From Aquificales bacterium (GTDB lineage: Bacteria > Aquificota > Aquificia > Aquificales > Aquificaceae): DNA of 11,152 nucleotides. This document shows positions 5,587 through 11,152 of the stretch, one piece after another. A program made the translations under genes and the position numbers. The stretch lies in contig WFWF01000094.1 of the NCBI GenBank assembly GCA_015491275.1, positions 1 through 11,152 of the forward strand, given 5' to 3'. Within the stretch, counting starts at the first letter, position 1. Each line of letters opens with the position of its first letter. The notes beneath the pieces were generated by a model, which saw nothing but the letters and a program-made list of their open reading frames with translations, was not told the origin of the DNA and did no database searches.

Positions 5587-6336
5587 ATGGTGGCTATGAG
5601 ACTCATCGCAGCAAACTGGAAGATGAATAAGACAATCTCAGAAACGGAAGAATACATTAAGAATTTCATACCGCTCGTTAAAGATGTTAATGATAGGGAA
5701 ATACTTCTGTGCCCGCCCTTTACATCCCTGCAGGTTGCGGGAGAACTTTTAAAGGGTACAAATATTAGGCTGGGGGCACAAAACTGCTTTTATGAGAAAA
5801 AGGGAGCCTTTACGGGTGAGATATCCCTTGACATGATAAAGGAAACGAGGGCTTCCTATGTTATAGTGGGGCATTCGGAAAGAAGACATATATTCGGTGA
5901 AAATGATGAATTAATAAATAAAAAGGTAACTGCGGTATTGGAAGCGGGCTTAAGACCCATCCTGTGTGTTGGGGAAAAGCTTGAAGAGAGAAACAGTGGT
6001 ATAACTTTTAAGGTTGTTGAAACCCAGCTCAAGATAGGTCTTTCCGGTATTGAAGAATATATAGATAGAATTGATATAGCTTATGAACCTGTATGGGCTA
6101 TAGGTACGGGAGTTCCTGCAACTCCTGAGGATGCCAAGGAAGTGCATTCTTTTATAAGGGAAACATTGAAAAGGCTCAATCCGAATGCTGAGGGCACTTC
6201 AAGAATACTTTACGGGGGAAGTGTTAAACCGGAGAATGCAGGTGAATTTATGAAGTATGAGGAGATCAACGGGTTACTTGTCGGAACAGCAAGCTTAGAC
6301 CCTGATTCCTTTTCTAAGATCGTAAAGTCTTTTTAA
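5587..6336 (+). CDS. tpiA: Triosephosphate isomerase
   Basis: TpiA interconverts dihydroxyacetone phosphate and glyceraldehyde-3-phosphate in glycolysis and gluconeogenesis, in the cytoplasm. The 249-residue TIM barrel is full length. The active site is complete: NWKMN with Lys12, GHSERR with His96, YEPVWAIGTG with Glu167, and the phosphate-binding LYGGSVKPENA and GLLVGTASL near the C-terminus. The sequence closely resembles the Aquifex protein as I remember it, which begins at the equivalent of the fourth residue (MRLIAANWKM). The start could therefore be 5596 instead of 5587. 5587 is favoured by AGGA 5 nt upstream, while the candidate promoter box GATAAT favours 5596. The last 42 bp overlap tail-to-tail with the convergent lptF/lptG-like gene. 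In a chemolithoautotroph the enzyme would work mainly in the gluconeogenic direction, together with eno in this window. Confidence 0.97.
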   Translation: MVAMRLIAANWKMNKTISETEEYIKNFIPLVKDVNDREILLCPPFTSLQVAGELLKGTNIRLGAQNCFYEKKGAFTGEISLDMIKETRASYVIVGHSERRHIFGENDELINKKVTAVLEAGLRPILCVGEKLEERNSGITFKVVETQLKIGLSGIEEYIDRIDIAYEPVWAIGTGVPATPEDAKEVHSFIRETLKRLNPNAEGTSRILYGGSVKPENAGEFMKYEEINGLLVGTASLDPDSFSKIVKSF

Positions 6337-7371
6337 AGAATATAAAAGTAGCACCGTATAGGGAATAATCACATACAAGGGACTTGTCTTTGCCTCGGAA
6401 GGCAATATCTTGGAAAGAGTTATAAAAAACCAACCGCCCGTGACAAATATAAAGAAGGTAAGCATGCTCTTTTTAATATTTCTGGTCAAAAGTAGGGTTG
6501 ATATTACGGGTACAAATACAAAGAACGGAAATAGGGAAACGCCCAGCCTGTACATGATTTCTCCGAGGTACTGATTTATATCTATACCTATATCCTTTCC
6601 TTTTGAAAACAGAAATATTAATGAAGATGAAGGCAGGAATTCTATTCTTTCCGATATTAAACTTATCTCCCTCAGGGAAAATCCTATATCAATGTTTTTG
6701 TCTTGAAGCTTTTCATTTCTTTCAGAAATTAAAAAATTATATCTGAACCCCTCACCTACCTTCAAAAGTGTTCCCTTCCATACACCATATTTACCTTCCG
6801 TAATCTCTTTAACCCTGTCATCTATGCCCACTCTTATCATAATAAGGTCAAAGAATTTACCCGTATCAATCTCTATGGTTTTAACAAAAACATAAACCTT
6901 ATCCTCTCCGATTCTTTTCAAAAACCATATATCCCTCGCAATCTTCTTTAATACTTTCTTTCTACCTTTATACCTTTCTTCAATATTCTTGATTTCCTTA
7001 TACACGGTGGGATAAATTTTTTCGTTCATTGCAATGTGGAAGATAGAAAGGACAACAACAGAGATAATAAGAGGTAATATTAAATTGTAAGGTGAAATAC
7101 CGAAGCTCTGGGCTGTTAGATCAACCTTTTTATCCATCAATCGCTTTAGAACAACAAGACCTGCGGATGTGTAACTGAGGGGTGAAAGATAATAAAATAC
7201 GAAAGGTATAAGCAATAATATGTATTTAAAGCCCACCCATGCTGGGGGTGATTGTAAAGACAGAAAGAGGTCAGCAAGACCATAGACAGCGGTTATGACA
7301 AATATAACAAAGTTTATTATTAAGAAAATTTTGAGAAAATAAAACAGAAGATACTTATACAACAATTTCAT
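6295..7371 (-). CDS. LptF/LptG-family permease (lipopolysaccharide export)
   Basis: LptF and LptG form the inner-membrane part of the LptB2FGC ABC exporter that extracts lipopolysaccharide and passes it to the periplasmic bridge. The 358-residue protein has the family layout: three N-terminal transmembrane helices (about 8-35, 48-75, 93-115), a periplasmic beta-rich (jellyroll) domain from about 118 to 260, and three C-terminal helices (about 276-297, 301-322, 331-350). The N-terminus YLLFYFLKIF is typical (cytoplasmic coupling helix then TM1). I cannot decide between LptF and LptG from the sequence. Aquificales often carry two separate genes, and the partner is not here. The ATG at 7371 has no Shine-Dalgarno and lies only 26 bp from the divergent gcvT ATG, so the two genes must share a very compact promoter region. 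The 3' end overlaps tpiA by 42 bp on the opposite strand. Confidence 0.88.
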   Translation of the reverse strand: MKLLYKYLLFYFLKIFLIINFVIFVITAVYGLADLFLSLQSPPAWVGFKYILLLIPFVFYYLSPLSYTSAGLVVLKRLMDKKVDLTAQSFGISPYNLILPLIISVVVLSIFHIAMNEKIYPTVYKEIKNIEERYKGRKKVLKKIARDIWFLKRIGEDKVYVFVKTIEIDTGKFFDLIMIRVGIDDRVKEITEGKYGVWKGTLLKVGEGFRYNFLISERNEKLQDKNIDIGFSLREISLISERIEFLPSSSLIFLFSKGKDIGIDINQYLGEIMYRLGVSLFPFFVFVPVISTLLLTRNIKKSMLTFFIFVTGGWFFITLSKILPSEAKTSPLYVIIPYTVLLLYSLKRLYDLRKGIRV

Positions 7372-7384
7372 TTTGGGCTATAAT
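7355..7384 (+). promoter_or_regulatory. Probable gcvT promoter in a 26-bp divergent gap
   Basis: A perfect TATAAT at 7379-7384, with a weak -35 (TTATAC, 7355-7360) 18 bp upstream inside the divergent permease gene. The transcript would start near 7391, leaving about 7 nt before the gcvT ATG, too short for a Shine-Dalgarno. Confidence 0.5.
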
Positions 7385-7397
7385 TATTTTAATCTTT

Positions 7398-8426
7398 ATG
7401 AAAAGTCCTTTACATAGATTTCATGAGAAGCTAAAAGCCCAGTTTACAGTATTCCACGGTTGGAAAATGCCCCTTTATTATAAATCCGCCATAGAGGAAG
7501 CTTTAAGCGTAAGGAAACACTCAGGTGTATTTGATGTATCTCACATGGGAAGGTTTATAGTAAGGGGAAAGGGGGTTAAAAATGTTTTACAAAGATTGCT
7601 TACGAATAACATTGATAGGCTTGAACCCGGAAGGGTGCAGTATAGTCTGTTTACCAATGAGAGGGGCGGTATAAAGGATGATGTAACCGTTTACATGCTT
7701 GATGATGATGAATATCTTATATGCGTAAATGCATCCAATAGGGAAAAGATATTTTCTCATCTTAAAGATTTTACTGATCCCATGGACATATCCCGCAGTA
7801 CCGTTCAAATAGCCCTTCAAGGTCCAGAAAGTGAAGAGATAATAAAAAAAATCTTTGATATAGGTGATTTAAGGTATTACAGATTCAAAACATTCGGAGA
7901 TATCATAGTTTCAAGAACGGGCTATACTGGTGAAAAGGGTTATGAAATATACGCCCCTATCAAGGAAGGTGCAGAAATATTTGAGGAAGTACTTAAGCAC
8001 TCCGTACCGTGCGGTCTTGCCTCAAGGGACATATTAAGGATAGAGGCGGGATACCCCCTTTACGGAAATGAAATAGATGAGGATATAACACCCTTTGAAG
8101 CGGGACTTGAAAGGTTTGTTGATCTTGATAAGGAATTCTTGGGTAAGGAAGCCTTACTTAAAAGGGAAGTAATAAAAAAATTAAAGTCTTTTGTCGTAGA
8201 GGGAAATCTGATACCAAGGAAAGGATACAAAATATATGAGGGAGATAGTGAAATAGGGGTAGTTACAAGCGGTGCCTTTTCTCCTATTCTTCGTAAAGGG
8301 GTAGGTATGGCTTTTGTAATAAAAAGCGAGGTAAAAGGAGACTTAATAAAGATTAGAAACCGAGTAAGGGAAAGCCCTATCAGGTTTGTCGGAAGGGTTA
8401 TAGATCTTATTAAAAGTAAAAGCTGA
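7398..8426 (+). CDS. gcvT: Aminomethyltransferase, glycine cleavage system T protein
   Basis: GcvT takes the aminomethyl group held on lipoyl-GcvH and transfers its carbon to tetrahydrofolate, giving methylene-THF and ammonia. The 342-residue product is slightly shorter than E. coli GcvT (about 364). Family signatures are LHRFHEKLKAQF plus GWKMPLYY at the N-terminus, HSGVFDVSHMGR (41-52), the acidic pair in GGIKDDVTVY (Asp94-Asp95; the catalytic Asp is one of these), SRTGYTGEKGYEI (172-184), and GLASRDILRIEAGYPLYGNEID (206-227). The last is the stretch that separates true T proteins from the YgfZ branch. The ATG at 7398 lacks a Shine-Dalgarno but is the only start that gives the family N-terminus. 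hemB begins 15 bp after its stop. No gcvH or gcvP is in the window, as is usual where the glycine-cleavage genes are scattered. Confidence 0.95.
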   Translation: MKSPLHRFHEKLKAQFTVFHGWKMPLYYKSAIEEALSVRKHSGVFDVSHMGRFIVRGKGVKNVLQRLLTNNIDRLEPGRVQYSLFTNERGGIKDDVTVYMLDDDEYLICVNASNREKIFSHLKDFTDPMDISRSTVQIALQGPESEEIIKKIFDIGDLRYYRFKTFGDIIVSRTGYTGEKGYEIYAPIKEGAEIFEEVLKHSVPCGLASRDILRIEAGYPLYGNEIDEDITPFEAGLERFVDLDKEFLGKEALLKREVIKKLKSFVVEGNLIPRKGYKIYEGDSEIGVVTSGAFSPILRKGVGMAFVIKSEVKGDLIKIRNRVRESPIRFVGRVIDLIKSKS

Positions 8427-8428
8427 TT

Positions 8429-8434
8429 TATAAT
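8429..8434 (+). promoter_or_regulatory. TATAAT box 7 nt before the hemB start
   Basis: A perfect -10 hexamer whose end is 7 nt before the hemB ATG. With normal spacing the transcript would start at the ATG itself (leaderless). No good -35 box is visible 16-18 bp upstream (CTTATT at 8406-8411), so the promoter is only possible. Confidence 0.35.
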
Positions 8435-8441
8435 TACTTCT

Positions 8442-9425
8442 ATGAAGTTTCCTTTTACAAGACCCAGGAGATTACGGAGTAACGATCTTATAAGATCCCT
8501 CGTAAGGGAAACCCATCTTACACTTGATGACCTTGTATATCCCATATTTGTTGTTGACGGTTCAAATACGGTTGAAGAAGTTCCTTCAATGCCGGGGGTT
8601 TACAGATATTCACCGGATAGAATAGTGGATGCAATTAAAGAGGTCAGGGATACGGGTATAAAGGCAATTATACTTTTCGGCATACCAGCAAAAAAGGACA
8701 GCGTTGGTTCTGATACATGGTCGGATGAAGGTATAATCCAGAGAACCCTCAGAAAGGTTAAAAAGGAAGTTCCTGATATATATGTCATAACAGATGTATG
8801 TTTCTGTGAATACACTGATCACGGTCACTGCGGTGTGTTAAAGAACGGTACTGTTGATAATGATATGACCCTTGAAAATCTCAAAAAGCAGGTTGTATCC
8901 CATGCGGAAAACGGTGCGGATATGGTTGCCCCTTCGGGTATGATGGATGGAATGGTTAAAGCAATACGAGAAGCCTTGGACTCAGCAGGATTTAAAGATG
9001 TGCCCGTTATGGCGTATTCCGCAAAGTTTGCTTCAGCCTACTACGGTCCCTTCAGGGAAGCTGCGGAATCCGCCCCCGCCTTCGGAGATAGAAGAAGCTA
9101 TCAGATGGATCCCGCAAACTACAGGGAAGCCATAAAGGAAGTATTGCTTGATGTGGAAGAGGGAGCGGACATAGTTATGGTTAAACCAGCCCTTGCCTAT
9201 CTTGATGTGATAAGGGGTGTTAAAGAAGCTACCCTACTTCCCGTTGCAGCGTACAATGTGAGCGGTGAATACTCAATTATAAAGGCTGGGGGTAAACTGG
9301 GATGGATAGATGAGAAGAAGGTAATGATAGAAACCCTTCTTTCAATAAAAAGGGCGGGTGCTGATATAATTCTTACCTACTTTGCTAAGGAGGTTGCACA
9401 ACTTATAAACAGGGGAGAAATTTGA
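8442..9425 (+). CDS. hemB: Delta-aminolevulinic acid dehydratase (porphobilinogen synthase)
   Basis: HemB condenses two 5-aminolevulinate molecules to porphobilinogen, the second common step of heme and other tetrapyrroles. The 327-residue protein is full length. The Schiff-base lysines are in MAYSAKFASAYYGPF (Lys195) and MVKPALAYLD (Lys248). The metal motif DVCFCEYTDHGHCG holds Cys120, Cys122 and Cys130, the three-cysteine set of zinc-dependent enzymes. It differs from the aspartate-type, magnesium-dependent class found in Pseudomonas and plants. The FREAAESAPAFGDRRSYQMD region, which contributes to the allosteric site and active-site lid, is intact. The gene follows gcvT by 15 bp with no Shine-Dalgarno, and tmk follows its stop by 7 bp. 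Co-transcription with gcvT and tmk is likely, with possible extra initiation from the TATAAT box. Confidence 0.97.
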   Translation: MKFPFTRPRRLRSNDLIRSLVRETHLTLDDLVYPIFVVDGSNTVEEVPSMPGVYRYSPDRIVDAIKEVRDTGIKAIILFGIPAKKDSVGSDTWSDEGIIQRTLRKVKKEVPDIYVITDVCFCEYTDHGHCGVLKNGTVDNDMTLENLKKQVVSHAENGADMVAPSGMMDGMVKAIREALDSAGFKDVPVMAYSAKFASAYYGPFREAAESAPAFGDRRSYQMDPANYREAIKEVLLDVEEGADIVMVKPALAYLDVIRGVKEATLLPVAAYNVSGEYSIIKAGGKLGWIDEKKVMIETLLSIKRAGADIILTYFAKEVAQLINRGEI

Positions 9426-9432
9426 AAACAGA

Positions 9433-10017
9433 ATGCTTATAACCATTGAAGGCATTGACGGAGCGGGTAAAACAACCATAGCCCTTAAACTGTACGAATA
9501 CTTGAAAAAGGAAAAGGGTGAAGTATATCTTTTCAGGGAACCTGGAAGTACAGAGGTGGGTGAAAAAATAAGGGAAATTCTTCTCATGTACGATGTTGGC
9601 GATATTACAGAGCTTCTATTGTTTGAATCAGCTAGGGCGGAACTTACAGAAAGATTACTGCTACCCCTTTTGGAAAAGGGTAAGATTGTTATCCTTGACA
9701 GGTTTTATGATTCAACAACTGCCTATCAGGGTTATGGAAGAGGTATTGATGTTGAAATGATAGAAAGGATAAATATGTTTGCATCAAGAGGTATAAAACC
9801 CGATCTTACAATCCTGCTTGATATAAGCCCGGATGTGGCACTTGAGAGATTAAGGGCTAAGGACAGGTTTGAAGAGATAGATTTTCTTAGAAGGGTTAGG
9901 GAAGGGTTTTTAAAGATAGCGGAGAAAAACGAAAGGGTAAAGGTTATAAAAGCGGATGAAGATGTAGATACGGTTTTTAAAAATGTTCTCGGAGTAGTAA
10001 GAGAACATTTATGCTAA
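9433..10017 (+). CDS. tmk: Thymidylate kinase
   Basis: Tmk phosphorylates dTMP to dTDP for DNA synthesis. The 194-residue protein has the P-loop EGIDGAGKTT (6-15), the nucleotide-binding REPGSTEVGE (36-44 region) and the DRFYDSTTAYQGYGR motif (89-103) that contacts dTMP. An arginine-bearing lid segment ALERLRAKDRFE lies at about 136-147. The P-loop has Gly-Ala where type I enzymes have an arginine, while arginines are in the lid. This is the E. coli-like type II pattern. It is 7 bp downstream of hemB, and the nearest GGGGAG lies 15 nt before the ATG, too far for ideal initiation, so coupling to hemB translation is likely. Its last codons carry one perfect 10-bp inverted repeat that extends to within 17 bp of the eno ATG. 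Confidence 0.96.
   Translation: MLITIEGIDGAGKTTIALKLYEYLKKEKGEVYLFREPGSTEVGEKIREILLMYDVGDITELLLFESARAELTERLLLPLLEKGKIVILDRFYDSTTAYQGYGRGIDVEMIERINMFASRGIKPDLTILLDISPDVALERLRAKDRFEEIDFLRRVREGFLKIAEKNERVKVIKADEDVDTVFKNVLGVVREHLC
9981..10010. repeat. Perfect 10-bp inverted repeat just upstream of eno
   Basis: AAATGTTCTC (9981-9990) and GAGAACATTT (10001-10010) flank 10 bp. It overlaps the tmk 3' end and ends 17 bp before the eno ATG. It may be an operator upstream of the eno -10-like box or an RNA hairpin between the two genes. It has no U-tract, so it is not a standard terminator. Confidence 0.5.
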
Positions 10018-10020
10018 AAT
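10015..10020 (+). promoter_or_regulatory. TAAAAT box 7 nt before the eno start
   Basis: A -10-like hexamer overlapping the tmk stop codon. Its distance to the eno ATG (7 nt) equals that of the TATAAT box before hemB, and no Shine-Dalgarno is visible for eno. The -35 region is not recognisable, so this is tentative. Confidence 0.3.
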
Positions 10021-10027
10021 TGATAGC

Positions 10028-11152
10028 ATGTCCGAAATTGCGGGAGTTCATGCGCGGGAGGTTCTTGACTCAAGGGGCAATCCTACGGTAGAAGTTGAAG
10101 TTCTATTAGAAAGCGGTGCAACCGGAAGGGCTATTGTTCCGAGCGGTGCATCAACTGGAGAGAGGGAAGCTATTGAACTTAGAGACGGAGAAAAGGACAG
10201 ATACTTAGGGAAGGGTGTCCTAAAGGCGGTTGATAATGTAAACAGCATCATCGCCAAGGAACTGATAGGAATGGAGTCTCAGAATCAGAGGGAAATTGAC
10301 TATCTCCTCATTGAATTGGACGGGACGGAAAATAAAAGCAAATTGGGAGCTAACGCCATTCTAGGTGTTAGTATGGCTGTTGCGAGGGCATCAGCGAAGG
10401 AACTGGGCGTTTCCCTCTATCAATATATAGGCGGTATATATGCCCAGCTTATGCCCGTTCCTTTAATGAATGTTATAAACGGTGGTGTGCATGCGGATAA
10501 TCCCTTAGACATTCAAGAATTCATGATAGTACCCGTATGCGGTGATAGATTCGGTGAAGCCTTAAGAGCCGGTGTTGAAGTATTTCATAATCTAAAAAAA
10601 GTGTTAAAGGAAAAGGGATACAATACAAATGTGGGAGATGAGGGCGGATTTGCACCCCAGATAGGTTCAACCCAGGAAGCCCTTGATATATTGCTTCTAT
10701 CCATAGAAAGGGCGGGATATGTACCGGGAAAGGATATACTGCTTGCCCTTGATGTTGCATCATCGGAACTTATAGACAAAGAGGGCATATACACTATTGA
10801 AGGGAAAAAATATAATAGTGAAGATCTCTGCAACTACTATTCAAAACTTATAGAAAAGTATCCGATCGTATCCATTGAGGATCCCATGGCGGAAAAGGAT
10901 TGGGAAGGCTGGAAATTAATAACGGAGAATCTTGGAGAAAGGGTTCAGCTGGTGGGCGATGACTTGTTTGTTACCAATCCTTACATACTTGCGGAGGGAA
11001 TTGAAAAGGGGGTAGGGAATGCGGTTCTCGTTAAGCTTAATCAGATAGGGACCCTTTCGGAAACGATGGATACTATAATGCTTGCACAAAGGAACGGTTA
11101 CAATACAATAATTTCTCACAGGTCCGGAGAAACGGAAGATACATTCATATCC
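10028..11152 (+). CDS. eno: Enolase (phosphopyruvate hydratase), C-terminus cut by window edge
   Basis: Enolase interconverts 2-phosphoglycerate and phosphoenolpyruvate. In an autotroph it would supply gluconeogenesis. The visible 375 residues lack about 50 at the C-terminus relative to the usual 420-430. The N-terminal capping domain has ARREVLDSRGNP-like sequence (VHAREVLDSRGNPTVEV, 7-23) and the mobile loop PSGASTGEREA (38-48). Barrel residues are all in place: GDEGGF with Glu205, the metal ligands Asp242, Glu284 and Asp311, the catalytic base Lys336 in VLVKLNQIGT, and SHRSGETEDT (363-372). The ATG at 10028 is 10 bp after the tmk stop and has no Shine-Dalgarno; it gives the normal N-terminus. 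No frameshift is seen. Confidence 0.97.
   Translation, partial: MSEIAGVHAREVLDSRGNPTVEVEVLLESGATGRAIVPSGASTGEREAIELRDGEKDRYLGKGVLKAVDNVNSIIAKELIGMESQNQREIDYLLIELDGTENKSKLGANAILGVSMAVARASAKELGVSLYQYIGGIYAQLMPVPLMNVINGGVHADNPLDIQEFMIVPVCGDRFGEALRAGVEVFHNLKKVLKEKGYNTNVGDEGGFAPQIGSTQEALDILLLSIERAGYVPGKDILLALDVASSELIDKEGIYTIEGKKYNSEDLCNYYSKLIEKYPIVSIEDPMAEKDWEGWKLITENLGERVQLVGDDLFVTNPYILAEGIEKGVGNAVLVKLNQIGTLSETMDTIMLAQRNGYNTIISHRSGETEDTFIS

Noticed and set aside
5532..5669. Membrane-anchor extension of the cyclotransferase-like protein
   Set aside because: The hydrophobic stretch is encoded antisense to the tpiA start and promoter region; family members begin close to the YGTL strand.
8060..8545. 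Minus-strand open frame of 161 codons
   Set aside because: It is fully antisense to the end of gcvT and the start of hemB, has a low-complexity Ser/Leu/Ile composition typical of shadow frames, and shows no domain or Shine-Dalgarno.
8947..9135. Plus-strand 62-codon frame within hemB
   Set aside because: It overlaps the conserved active-site region of hemB in another frame and has no start signal.
9981..10010. Rho-independent terminator after tmk
   Set aside because: The stem is perfect but AT-rich, with a 10-nt loop, and is not followed by a run of T.

Overview
The window looks like chromosomal DNA from a thermophilic member of the Aquificales. The inference rests on protein style: Lys/Glu/Ile-rich proteins, AGG/AGA arginine and ATA isoleucine codons, and TpiA and enolase sequences that closely resemble what I remember of Aquifex aeolicus. 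No rRNA, tRNA or CRISPR array is visible, so the placement is an inference and not a proof.

Left part (1-2900, minus strand): a compact mercury-resistance operon, merT (749-1102) followed two bases later by merA (746 leftwards, cut by the window edge). MerA carries its own N-terminal heavy-metal-associated domain. No merR or merP is present in the window. The operon has a good sigma-70-like promoter (17-bp spacer) whose -10 box abuts a perfect 10-bp inverted repeat around a G5/C5 core, a layout that fits a repressor (CsoR or ArsR type) better than a MerR activator. Upstream lies a chemoreceptor gene (1183-2823) preceded by a likely sigma-28 (FliA) flagellar promoter.

Middle (about 2992-4365, minus strand): an IS200/IS605-superfamily element of the tnpB-only (IS1341) kind. 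It has an intact RuvC-type TnpB (an RNA-guided nuclease family), a strongly structured right end that should encode the omegaRNA, and the same 16-bp motif (one mismatch) at both ends. No TnpA is encoded, so movement would need TnpA in trans. To its right is a small secreted protein with paired cysteines (4492-5103) of unknown function, possibly a degenerate Sel1/Hcp-like protein.

Right part (5148-11152): ordinary housekeeping genes. These are a gamma-glutamylcyclotransferase-like protein (minus), tpiA (plus), an LptF/LptG-family lipopolysaccharide-export permease (minus, overlapping the tpiA tail), then gcvT, hemB, tmk and eno in one plus-strand series (eno runs off the end). They cover central glycolysis, glycine/one-carbon metabolism, tetrapyrrole synthesis, dTTP synthesis and outer-membrane biogenesis, so they are a co-oriented cluster and not a single pathway. 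Several of these genes (gcvT, hemB, eno, possibly tpiA) lack a clear Shine-Dalgarno and start only 7-13 bases after a TATAAT-like box, suggesting short-leader or leaderless mRNAs. A perfect 10-bp inverted repeat lies just before eno.

The parts most worth a second look are the mer operator, the TnpB/omegaRNA element, the sigma-28 promoter and the eno inverted repeat. I see no clearly new multi-gene system here.
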